From Cordilura impudica (Eukaryota > Arthropoda > Insecta > Diptera > Scathophagidae): DNA of 64,000 nucleotides. Below, piece after piece: positions 1 to 11,200 of the stretch. Made by a program: the position numbers and the translations under genes. The notes below the pieces were generated by a model. That model ran no database searches. It had not been told where the DNA came from and saw only the letters and a program-made list of their open reading frames with translations. Numbering within the stretch: the first letter of the stretch is position 1; every line of letters starts with the position of its first letter. The DNA lies in the NCBI GenBank assembly GCA_963682025.1, contig OY821518.1:31266032-31330031 (forward strand), written 5' to 3'.

Positions 1-365
1 GATCCCTGTGGGACAACTCTTTGTCATAGGCCCCATGTAGAGCTGCTTCCCGATCTTCACTTAAATCTATCAAAAAACAAAAATATTGCACTGATTCTTC
101 ACAAATTTTGTTTGTATATATTTTTGCAAAATACAAGAGACCTTACCCACCATGGTCAGGATCGGTCCATTTTTGGGCCTAGTCTCCATATAGATATAGC
201 ATCCGATATAAACTTTTTCATATTGCAGCCAAAAAAAATAATAAAAATCCCACTCAGATTTGGTTTATGCTTATTTTTTTATATCCAGTTAGTTGGGCCT
301 GAGAGATAGGGTCTCTAATAGGGTATCGTATAGTCGGCCTAGACCGACTATAATTTTCTTACTTG
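1..365 (-). repeat. Family A interspersed repeat (DINE-like), cut by the window edge
   Basis: This is the terminal part of a noncoding repeat seen many times in the window; complete copies are at 56173-56958 and 56990-57806. It ends here with a degraded form of the palindrome GTCGGTCTAGACCGAC followed by TTTTCTTACTTG. The short ORFs over it recur in other copies only because the repeat recurs. Complete copies carry a hairpin at one end and a GTCY-type microsatellite, as described for non-autonomous Helentrons (DINE/HINE). That class assignment is inference. Confidence 0.8.
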
Positions 366-640
366 GTTTCATTTGAAGAAATGTGCTGCAGAGTCGCATC
401 GAATGCTTGTTGAGGCATATGGTGATCATGCTCTATCAGAAGCAACGTGCAAAAGATGGTTTCAACGGTTCAGAGATAATGATTTTGATGTGAGAAATGA
501 AAAACGTGGAAGACCACCAAAAAAGTTTACAAATGGCAGAAATGTTAAATGTTGCACAAGAAACAATTTCTGACCGTTTAAAAGCTATGGGAAAGATCCG
601 AAAGTGTGGAAAATAAATGCCTCATATTCAGTTACGCTTG
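366..640 (+). pseudogene. mariner transposase fragment (N-terminal helix-turn-helix part)
   Basis: The frame reads FHLKK, then AAESHRMLVEAYGDHALSEATC, WFQRF and FDV, the usual N-terminal DNA-binding region of mariner transposases (Mos1-like pattern). After about 545 the homology continues in another frame (RLKAMGKIRK, then a stop before MPH), so there is a frameshift and a nonsense codon. The catalytic DDD half is absent. The 5' end abuts the end of the family A repeat with no spacer, so that repeat either truncated it or carried it. Dead copy. Confidence 0.85.
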
Positions 641-1292
641 TAGTTACGTGCTCTTGACTTTTGTAAATAAAATTATTATTTGTTCCGAACGAGACTAATA
701 ATTTGTAGTCACATGGATTTAGATGAAATGCATCATAATCAAAAAAAAAAAAAACCTTTGACAACATCCATTATTATTTCGAACTGGCAACTTTTGAAAC
801 AAAATACGAGACAAAAACATCATAACCTTTACCAGTATAACAATTAAAATCTTATTCAAAATCCTCAAACAAATAAAAGCCGGTATCTTTTTTGTTTATT
901 AAGCATAACAGTTTTATCGAAACTGTATAACAGTTAGAAATTATAAAAATACGAAACCTTTCATTAGAACATGTGTTAAAAACAGATACAGTAATATTAC
1001 TGTTATATTACTTGGTCGAAATAAAATTGAAATTTGCGATTTTTACAGAAGTAAAACAAAACATTTTTTTAATACTTTTCATTAAACTTAAGTATAACAC
1101 TTCTACATACTAGGTCACCAACACATTATTAACGTGAAAATGGTGACGGCCCCAGTACAGTGTAATATTTTTGGAAGCATAAACAAATTCACACGTATGT
1201 ATGTATATGACAAAATCCATTAAAAAAAAAGATATGCTAAATTACAATTATATTAACAATTCCTCCCATTTATTAGCTGGCAGTCAAGACAT
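641..1292. other. Intergenic, no gene seen
   Basis: AT-rich sequence downstream of Arpc5. No coding signal on either strand. On the minus strand a possible AATAAA (TTTATT at 1269-1274) lies about 20 bp past the Arpc5 stop. Confidence 0.5.
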
Positions 1293-1817
1293 TTAAGCAC
1301 GGTTGGTATCGGACAAGACACGTACAATACAACCAACACCTCCCTTGGCGAATACCTTTTCGTGCCACTGTAATAAATGACCACTGGAACCTTCAGACGG
1401 AATCTCAAAACCACGATAGATATATTTCATTAAAACATCTAGCAGATCATTTTCATTTAAAGTCTCAACGGCTTGATCCATTTGTGAGGATTTGATAGAG
1501 AGCAAAACACGTAATGTTAAATTCAGGGCGTGGTCCTGAAAACAAACAGCAAGTGGGCGTTCACGTAAAAATTTAATGTTAACATTTCGTTTATATGGAA
1601 AATTTACCTTGACCTGTTGTTGTTTACATCTTAAAGGAGCATTTTGTAAAACCAAAAGTAGTGCATCTGTAAATTTGCCCTGTGTTATCATAGTGGTAAT
1701 TTCATTTTCGTCGAGCTGAGCTACGGCTGAGTCTGCTTCGTCTTCTTTGAAATTGTCTTCATTGTATTGATCAACATCAATTTTACGGAATGCAGAACTA
1801 GAGGTATTTTTGGCCAT
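1293..1817 (-). CDS. Arpc5: Actin-related protein 2/3 complex subunit 5 (p16-Arc)
   Basis: Encodes ARPC5, the smallest subunit of the Arp2/3 complex, which nucleates branched actin filaments in the cytoplasm. Two exons: 1817-1608 and 1535-1293 (TAA). The intron, 1607-1536, is 72 bp with GTAAAT at its start and TTTCAG at its end; 72 is divisible by 3, so an unspliced reading stays open but adds 24 unrelated residues. Spliced, the protein is about 150 residues, the normal family length. Family landmarks are the N-terminal FRKIDVDQY, LMKYIYRGFE, LLQWHEK and the C-terminal GGVGCIVRVL. The start is the ATG of MAKNTSSS at 1817; the longer upstream reading begins at a non-ATG codon. It diverges from NDUFA12 with 400 bp between the start codons. 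No defects seen. Confidence 0.96.
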   Translation of the reverse strand: MAKNTSSSAFRKIDVDQYNEDNFKEDEADSAVAQLDENEITTMITQGKFTDALLLVLQNAPLRCKQQQVKVNFPYKRNVNIKFLRERPLAVCFQDHALNLTLRVLLSIKSSQMDQAVETLNENDLLDVLMKYIYRGFEIPSEGSSGHLLQWHEKVFAKGGVGCIVRVLSDTNRA

Positions 1818-2217
1818 TATAAGAAGCAGTCTTTTGTTATTCAAATAAATTCCAATATATTTATTAAAAATTGTTTTTTTTTTCCTTTGACAAAGATTAA
1901 AACAATTGTAAATGATTCACTTTATAAAATGCTGAAGAAGAGATGCCGTATATGGAACACTGGAAATGTCAAAATGACAAATGACAATAACCTAAGGCAA
2001 AAAGCTATGTTCCGTTAACATAAACAAACAACTCTGTTGTGACAATTCACTCTCTTTTTATTTTTTTTTTTCAAATTGTTATATTGCTGTCAATATCAGC
2101 TGTTTATGTGATTTTTTTTTTTGCCAAGACAACTGGAAACCAGGTAACTTTTTACTAACATATATTTGTATAATAATGTGCAAAAATAAATAACTAAATT
2201 TTTATTTTTAAGAGAAA
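1818..2217. promoter_or_regulatory. Divergent promoter region shared by Arpc5 and ND-B17.2
   Basis: Only 400 bp separate the two start codons, so both promoters and 5' leaders must lie here. It contains poly-T runs near 1867-1882, 2057-2069 and 2111-2122. I see no convincing TATA box at a useful distance from either gene, as is common for housekeeping fly genes. Transcription starts cannot be placed from sequence alone. Confidence 0.7.
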
Positions 2218-5200
2218 ATGTCGAAATATTTAGGTCTAGATCGTTTGGGCAAACTTTTTCAGATTGTACGACAAAATGGTGGCATAAAAAATACCTATCT
2301 AAAATTGTTTAGGTAAGTGTCGCTGCTGCTTCTTATATAATTTATATTTTTTATTTTATAATCCGTACTTTTTATAATTTTCAGAACTGATGATTTGAAA
2401 ATTGGTACATTGGTTGGTACCGATAAGTATGGCAACAAATATTTTGAAAATCCTTATTATTTTTATGGCAGAAATCGTTGGGTAGAATTTTCGGATCATA
2501 TGGGTCTTGACTATGATGGCTCACAAATTCCCGCTGAATGGTTTGGTTGGATGCATTATAAGGTTGAGTTTTGTGGCCTTCAACTTAAAGATCGTAATTA
2601 ATATTCGTATTTTGTAATTTTAGACTGACCTTCCCCCAATTCGTGATGGCAATCGCCCAAAGTACAAGTGGTTAGCTGATCATAGTGAAAATCTTTCAGG
2701 CACTACTGGTAAGCTTACAAATGATAATGATCGTTTTATTAATAGTTTTAAAATGAGTCTCAGTCTGAATAGTTCAATACAGAATAGCAGCAAACATGCA
2801 GTACTCCTAATATCAGCATCTTAATTTTTTTTTTAAAGAAAATACTTCAGATTATGAAACTCTTTCAGTTATAATAATGCCTCAAAATTAAAATAAAATC
2901 GGCTATAATATGGAAATTCCTTTTTTCAACCCTGAGAAAATCTTAATTAGAAACATGATTGACTAACGATTGAACAAATGTTTTAATAACTATTTAAAAT
3001 TACAAGAAAAAGAACAAAAAACAAGTAAGAAAATTATAGTCGGTCGTTTAGAGGACCTATCTCTTAGGTCCAACTTATTAGATATAGCAAATAAGCATAA
3101 ACCAAATTTGAGTGGCTATGTCGAAAAGTGGACCGATCCTGACCATATTTGGGGCTATGACTAAGAATTGTCCTATAGGGTTTATTTTTGGACTACTGAT
3201 TTATTTAGTTCAGTTAAACTCACGATTTTTAATGCTTTGTAATAAATTTTTGGGATGTCAATTAAACTTAGTTTAATAATATTCAGATTTTTTAACACTT
3301 ATAACTTCAAACTACATGTTTTACTAAGCACGAGTTCTTTGGGATGTCAGTTAAACTTAGTTTGATTAAACTCAAGTTTTTAACTATTTAGAGAAGTTTT
3401 TTAAAGTTATAAGACCGAGTTTTGGGGGCTTCAATTAAGATTAACTTATTTAAAATCACGATTTCTGACGCTTATGTCAAATAGTCTTATTAGCCTTTTA
3501 TAATGCAGGCTTAACTAAACTTAGTTTAACTTACATCCAAAAACACTCGCTCTACATCGTTAAATCATGAATTAAACTATAGGGCACTCACTATACATTT
3601 GTCAAATTCACATCAAGCGTTGGTGGTATTAGTGAAAATTTGATTGTGTGTGTCACCGACAAATCTAAATTTTTTGATTTTCCTCAAGCATCGTCGCACA
3701 TTGGGTTGAAATGTCTCAAAAGTGAGGATTAATTCAAAAGTTGAAATTAATATATTGTAATAAGTTTTGGTACCCCGTCAAAGCAGATAAAATTCGCCAT
3801 CAATTGCTGTCAAAAAATTTTTTCCACGTTGTTTACTTTTTGATGTGTAAACATCTATACTCGTTTGGGAGTAAATTTCAAAAACAGCGTAACATGTGAG
3901 TCGTAAGACAAATTGTGATTGAATTGGTGAAAAAATTATGATATTATGATAACCTCTTGGAAAAATAAAAATGAAAAAAAAAAAAATTAAAACTAAAAAA
4001 TGGAAGATGAAAAATGAAGAAAAAGGAAAAATTAAAAATGAAAAACCCAAAATTTAAAATGAAAAATAAAAAATGAAAAATAAAAATTTAAAAATGATAA
4101 ATCAAAAATGAAAAATTAAAAATGAAAAATAAAAAATGAAAAATAAAAAATAAAAAATGAGAAATAAAAAATGAAACGTGAAAAATAAAAAATAAAAAAT
4201 GAAAAACGAAAAATTAAAAATGAAAAATAAAAAATGAAACATGAAAAATTAAAAATAAAAAATGAAAAATAAAAAAATTAAAAATGAAAAAAAAAGAAAA
4301 ATAAAAAATTAAAAATGAGTAATAAAAAATTAAAAAAAAAATAAAAAATGAATAATAAAAAATTAAAACTAAAAAATTAAAAATAAAACATGAAAATAAG
4401 AAATGAAAAATGATAAACTAAAATTAAAAATGAAAAATAAAAAATGAAACATGAAAAATTAAAAATAAAAAATGAAAAATAAAAAATTAAATATAAAAAA
4501 TGAAAAATGAAAAAAAAATAAGAATGAAAAATGAAAAATAAAAAATTTAAAAAAAAAAATAAAAGGAAAAATAAAAAATTAAAACTAAAAAATTAAAACT
4601 AAAAAATTAAAAATAAAAAATGAAAAATAAAAAATGGAACATGAAAATAAGAAATGAAAAATGAAAAACTAAAATTAAAAATGAATAATGAAAAATAAAA
4701 AATGAAAAATGAAAAATTAAATATAAAAAATTAAAAATAAAAAATGAAAAATGAAAAACGAAAAATAAAAAATGAAAAAAAAAATAAAAATGAAAAATGA
4801 AAAATTAAAAAAAAAATTAAGAATGAAAAATAAAAAATTAAGAATAAAAATGAAAAATGAAAAATAAAAAATGGAAAATGAAAAATAAAAAATGAAAAAT
4901 GAGAAATAAAAAATTTAAAAAAAAGGAAAAATAAAAAATGAATAATAAAAAATTAAAACTAAAAAATTAATAATAAAAAATGAAAAATAAAAAATGAAAC
5001 ATGAAAATAAGAAATGAAAAATGAAAAATGAAAAACTAAAAATAAAAATGAATAATGAAACATAAAAAATGAAAAATGAAAAATAAAAAATGAAAAATTA
5101 AATATAATAAATGAAAATTGAAAAATAAAAAATGAAAAATAAAAAATTAAAAAAGAAAAATAAAAATTGGAAAATGAAAAATGAAGAAAAAAATTAAAAA

Positions 5201-8200
5201 TTAAAAATAAAAAATGAAAAATAAAAAATGAAAATGAAAAATAAAAAATTAAAAATTAAATATAAAAAATGAAAAATAAAAAATTAAAATTGAAAAATAA
5301 AAAATGAAAAATAAAAAATGAAAAAAGAAAAATAAAAATTGGAAAATGAAAAATGAAGAAAAAAATTAAAGATGAAAAATGAAACATAAAAAATAAAAAA
5401 TTAAAAATTAAAATTAAAAAATGAAAAATGAAAAAAAAAAATTAAAAATGAAAAACGAAAAACGAAAAACGAAAAATGAGAAACGAAAAATTAAAAAAAA
5501 AAATAAACGAAAAATTAAAAATTAACCGGTTAAAATAATAAATAATAATAAATATTTTTATATAAACTAAGCCCCTGCAGTTGATTGCTATAAGTGATAC
5601 GCTTTCTGTTTGATTTTAAGAAAGTGCTATAAAAAAATCTTTAATTATTAGATGTTTACACATCTCTCCTGCGATCGTACTCACATGATTCTTTTTGTTA
5701 TACTCTCTCAAAGCTCAATAATTTTCGCTAATTAAGTGCAAAGTGGCAAAAAATAAAAACTACGGATTTCAAGTATAATTTTTTGGGTGTTTGCTCTAAA
5801 ATCAACATTTTTTTAAAGGGAATCTTCAACTTCAGGTATTGGACTATCGTCTTGATAAAAATTTTTTAGAAATATTTTTTAATATCATCCCAAAAAATAT
5901 ATAGAGTTTCAAAGTGTTATTGGGTGAGATTGGGTAAAACTGTTTCCATAGTAATTAATATGGGGTTTCAGCTTGTGGATTCCAAAAAAAAAAAACATTT
6001 TGCGTATATTTGCAATTAGGCAAAATATTTAACGTTCTTTTAAAAATCCCCAGTTACAAATCACAATAGCTAACACTTGTTCATAGTTTTGGTTTTTGTT
6101 TTGTCTTTCTTTTCGTTACTATGATTTTTGTTATTGGTGTTGTAAATATGCAACCTAGTATATCAACAACTTATTTTAATGATCATGTATAGTAGAGTGG
6201 GACGAAAGTGAAGAAGTACAATGATAAGAAAAGTTGTAGAAAACTCTTTAAATTGCAATAAAAGTTTTCGGTTTGCGAAAAATTCATCGTCTAAATATAA
6301 ATGCATTATATTTAATAAAATCACTACTTTTACTTTATTCTACATATTGAAGAAAACAGTAAGTCTCAATATTTCAAATATTGTGGAATTATTTTTAGTT
6401 CGACATACTTAAAATGAACGATTGCATGCGATACTTATTGTTGTATCCTGTGGACATGAGATTCAAGTTGAAAAGTTTAGAAACTATACTCACAACACGG
6501 CCAGACATATCTTTAAGCTCTACCCGTGGTTTTATATGCCTCCCACATTACATAAATTCTTTATTCACGGGTTGGCCAAATATCTGAGGAAGCTCAAGAA
6601 GCTCGTAACAAAGATTTTAAAAATTATAGAGAACACTATGCACGTAAATGCAGTCGGGAGAAGTCGAATGAAGACACCGCCAAAAAAAAAAAAATTTAAT
6701 AAAAAATTCATCATATACCACAGATGGCACTGGATTTAATAATTTTGCAAAAACACAACAGGTGAAGAAGAGGTTAATGATGATGAATATGAAGATGATG
6801 ACTTTGAAAGTGATGATGATTATGATGGGTGTGAAATATGATGTAATCGTGATTACAAGAATGAAAATTTTGTTGATATTGAGCATAATTTAAAAAAAAA
6901 AAATTAATAAAAATTCAAATACTTGATATTAAATTTAGTATATGTAATATAAAAATATATTTATTTGCTTAATTGTTTTTTTAGAGCATTAAGTACACTA
7001 TAGTTTGCAATTTGATTCATTAATTTATCTCTTTAGAATCCAAAATTACACCAAAAATTGTGAACTACGGTAATTTTTTCCAAAAAACAAAAAAACGCTT
7101 CACAGGTTTAAAAAATTTTTTTTTAATTTTTTTTTTTCCCAAATGGTATTTTTTAATGCAATAATAATATATTTTTTTAAATACAGCTTCCCTGAATTAA
7201 TATTCATTTTGACTATCATTCAACCCACTGTGCGTCGATGTCACACATACAAACAATTTTCACTAATACCACCATAATGCTTGATGGTGAATTTGACAAG
7301 TGTATAGTGCCCTTAAGTTTAGTTAACATCCCAAAAACTCTGTCTTATAACTTCAAACTGTTTGAGTAAATATGATTTTTTCGGGCGTCAGTTAATTAGT
7401 TTTTATATCCTATACCACTATGTGGTTTGGGTATAATGACTTTGTGCTGCTGTTTGTAACTACCAAAAATATTTGACCTAGACCCATCTTTTATTATACC
7501 GATCGAATCAGAATCACTGTCTGATTCGATTTAACGATGTCCGTCCGTCCGTCCGTCTGTGTGTCCATATAAAGCTTGTAATCAAACTGCAGGTCGCAAA
7601 TATGAATATATTTTGATGAAATTTGGTATATAAGCTTTTATCGGCCATGGGATGAAATTGGTGAGAATCGGTCCATGTTCAGACCTAGCCCCCATACAAA
7701 TGACTGCTATGAAATCAACATAAATTGCCATAAGATCCAAATTATCATATAAATCTTATTAAAATTGGGTTTGTATGTGTTTATTACATCCATTAATCAG
7801 TAGTCCAAGAATGATCCCTATTGGACAACTCAGTCATAGGCCCCATATAAAGGTGCTTCCCGATCTTCACTTAAATCTATCAAAAAACAAAAATATTGCA
7901 CTGATTCTTCTCAAATTTTGTTTGTATATATTTTTACAAATTATAAGAGACTTTACCAAACATGGTCAGGATCGGTTCATTTTTGGGCCTAGTCCCCATA
8001 TAGATATAGCATCCGATATGAACTTTTTCATATCTGCAGCCGAAAAAATTAATAAAAATCCCACTCAAATTTGGTTTATGCTTATTTTCTATATCCAGTT
8101 AGTTGGGCCTGAGAGATAGGGTATCTAAACGCATGGTATAGGGTCTAGACCGACTATAATTTTCTTACTTGTTAACTCTAGTCAAATAGTTTAAAGTTAT

Positions 8201-11200
8201 TAAACCCAATTTTTGGTATGTCAATTAAACGTAGTTTAGTTATTTTTTACAAATATTTTCGTTCTTTATCATTTTAGTGATTCAGTTAGAAATTAATCAG
8301 GATCAAGATCAAATGTCTTTACTTTAAATGAAAAATGATGTTCTGCAAGATAGGTTATACAGCCATTTCGGGTCGAATCACCAACCCTCACCAGTAACCA
8401 AAAGCAGTAGATTGTGTGTTTAAAAATTATAATTATTTAAAAATTATGTTACGGAAATGCTCATGACGTTTAGCTTCTACGATAATGATGACCATTTCCA
8501 AAATAGCTATAAACAAGTAAGAAATTTGTAGTCGGTCTAGACCGACTATACATTACCTTTTACCACGAGTATCTGAAAAAGGACTTTGGTTCAACTTATT
8601 GGCTGAGGTCATAACAAATAATCATAAGCAAAATTTATGTTAGATTATCTTTTAATGTGTAAACGTTCATTTCAGATGTGTTGTTGTTTTTACAATAAAA
8701 GGGTTTCGTATCAATTAGGACTATGTATATTTTTTATTCATGTACAGTTAGTCGCAAAACTCTACATACGGTATACATATTATATCTATTTTAACCATAA
8801 TTTAACATTTTTCGTTAATTGTTCGAAAATTTATACTACTCACTAATTAACGGCTTAAAGAGACGAAACTAAAAAATTTAAAAAACATGGTTATTTTAGT
8901 TGGTAAATTAGATAAAATTAGTGTACATACATCACTGAATTTTATAGAATATTTTTATGCTAATAGTGCGTTTACATCTGAGGAAAATCTAGTAGATTTT
9001 AGTTGAAATCTATTTCAATATCTATACCGCTTACATCTAACTTTTTTGACATTTTGTAAGATTTTGTTTCCACAACAATAAACAGCTGATTAAAATAAAA
9101 CATATAGCTATCTAACAAATTCTAGAAGTTGGCTAACTTTTTTTCATACAAACTTTTGAAATATTCGTATGAAAAAAAGTTAGCCAACTGCTAGAATTTG
9201 ATTATTAATACGGGCGTAGAAATACCAAAAATAAACAAAATAATAGGAAAATGGAACTATGAAAAATTCTAAAAAGGAACAGATTTTATAATTATATTAT
9301 CCATCAAAAATGAAAAAAGCACAAACTGAAATAGAAATTTTGCATTTGTTAAATGTATTGTTTGAACAACAAAAATAAATTCATTTCCACAATTATTATT
9401 TAGCAGATTGGAATGGTCACATGTCAGTATAAAAAGTTATAACTTTTCAATTACTAAATATTTTTTTGTTATAGATTCATAATTTATTTGTTAATAATTA
9501 ATATTTTGTTTCCTTTTTATTCAACTTGTTTGCTTTTGTATTTAAATGTCAATTTTTCAGTCACTGCGTTGTAAATTTCTACTACAATATTTAAAAAAAC
9601 AGTATCATTTGGTAGTGCCCAAGTTTGAATAGATTTTGTGAGATTTTGCACAATTCTAGTAACGAGCTAGATTTTGTTTTGTATGGGAAAATCTAGCTCG
9701 AAATCTCGTATATACTAGATTTTATTTATTTCAAATTTGGAGTAGATTTGTTTCATTTGGAATAAGTGGGTGAGGTTTTGTATAATTTTTTTTATTAATA
9801 TTAATGCAATACAACAACAAATGGCGAAAAGAAAGGAAATATCCACCGATGCTCGAAAATTTGTTATTTGAAGCTATCAAATGGAGGGAAATCTATGGCA
9901 AAAGTGGAGGAAATCGTTAATTTGTCAAAAATCTACAGTTCAAATAATTCTTAAGAACTATGAAAGAACTGAAAGCTATGAAATATTAAGCCGTTAAATT
10001 GTGAGGGAAGTTATCGAGAATCGAAAAAGAAAGTAGGGTAGAACTGAAAATTGATATAAAAAAGATTATGGAGTTGATGTCCATGCTGATACAGTTCGTC
10101 GCTGCTTACGAAAAATTGGACTCAAGTCGTGTATAGCTAGAAAAAACCGCAGATTAGCGCCATCAATAAAAAGAAACGTTATGATTATGCAAGTACAAAG
10201 ACGTTCATTTAAATGACCACATGTTTTAGGAAAGGGTTATTATTGCAGATGAATGTAAATTTAACCTTTTTGGAATCGATGGCCTTGGAACAAAAAAATA
10301 TATCGAGGGCTTATAGTCAAATTGTGCTATCTACAAAAATACAATTGTTCCGGAGACCAAAAAAACCGTTTAAATTTCTTATTAATAGAGATTTACTCAA
10401 ATTGTTTTCTATAATATGTTTAAATAATTCCTTCTGAATCCCACGAATAAAAAATATCAATTTGACACGTTATCCGCGTAATTATGGTAGATAGCACAAT
10501 ACATCTAAGATTATTTTTTATTTTTATATTTTAATGTGTAGATAGCACAATTTGATAAAAAAAAAAATATTTTGATTTTTTTATCAATCTTCATCATTTT
10601 ATACACCCTAACGTAAAAAATAAAATATTTCAAGAGAAAAGTAACAATTATTAACAGTTTATTTTATACATTATTTTCCTGTATAACATTTGATAACAGT
10701 TCAAGAAAAAAAAACAAATGCAGTTAATTTGGTTTTGAATAGTTAATGTTATCATAAAATAAATGATAATCAGATGGTATTACTTTCTTTAATTCTTGTA
10801 AATGTTTCCATTTGGTTGCAGAAATTGCGAGTGGACCATAATGTAAAGGTTCGGCTTCAGAGGTGCTCGAGTATTTTTTGATACGGGTTGGTAGATCAGT
10901 ATAATCAGTATCGAAGCGGATCTTATATTTAACTTCGCCATTCGGTAAATATAAGAGTGACTTAAGTTTTGATACCATTGGATCATGTTTAGTTCGACCG
11001 GGTCTTATACTGGAAAAACGAATAATTGATGTTTTGGTATAGTTTTTGAAGAAATCAAAATTTAAATATTCCGTATCAAACGGCATATTTACAAATTTCC
11101 CATCCAACTTGACTTTTTTTTCGCGCATGTCTTGTAATTCCTATGTAATCGTTTGGTATATATATAGCTTCGTTTTTCAATTTCACCTCTATTTTGGCAT

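Larger units (their letters stand above)
3582..7312. mobile_element. Element D, a 3.7 kb inverted-repeat transposon with a degenerate ORF
   Basis: The ends are inverted copies over about 130-150 bp. The left begins GGGCACTCACTATAC and runs through CAAATTCACATCAAGC; the right end, read in reverse, begins GGGCACTATACACTTG and runs through CAAATTCACCATCAAGC. Both then reach a CGCACA(T/G)TGGGTTGAA motif. Inside are a 1.6 kb 7-bp satellite (3960-5525) and a broken ORF (6420-6760). Partial relatives occur at about 50488-51757 and 57815-60285. It sits in NDUFA12 intron 3, inside the tandem array. I cannot assign the superfamily. Confidence 0.75.

Noticed and set aside
1293..1844. Unspliced 183-residue reading of Arpc5
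   Set aside because: Includes a 72 bp intron that happens to be open and a non-ATG 5' extension; the spliced 150-residue form matches the family length and sequence.
2709..2900. Last exon of ND-B17.2 close to exon 3
   Set aside because: Read all frames to about 3580 for the conserved QYxPYSTT end and found none; the match is at 25030.
3778..4050. 90-codon minus-strand ORF over the A-rich satellite edge
   Set aside because: Phe/Ile/Leu-rich translation of low-complexity DNA; partly in the 7-bp satellite. No protein character.
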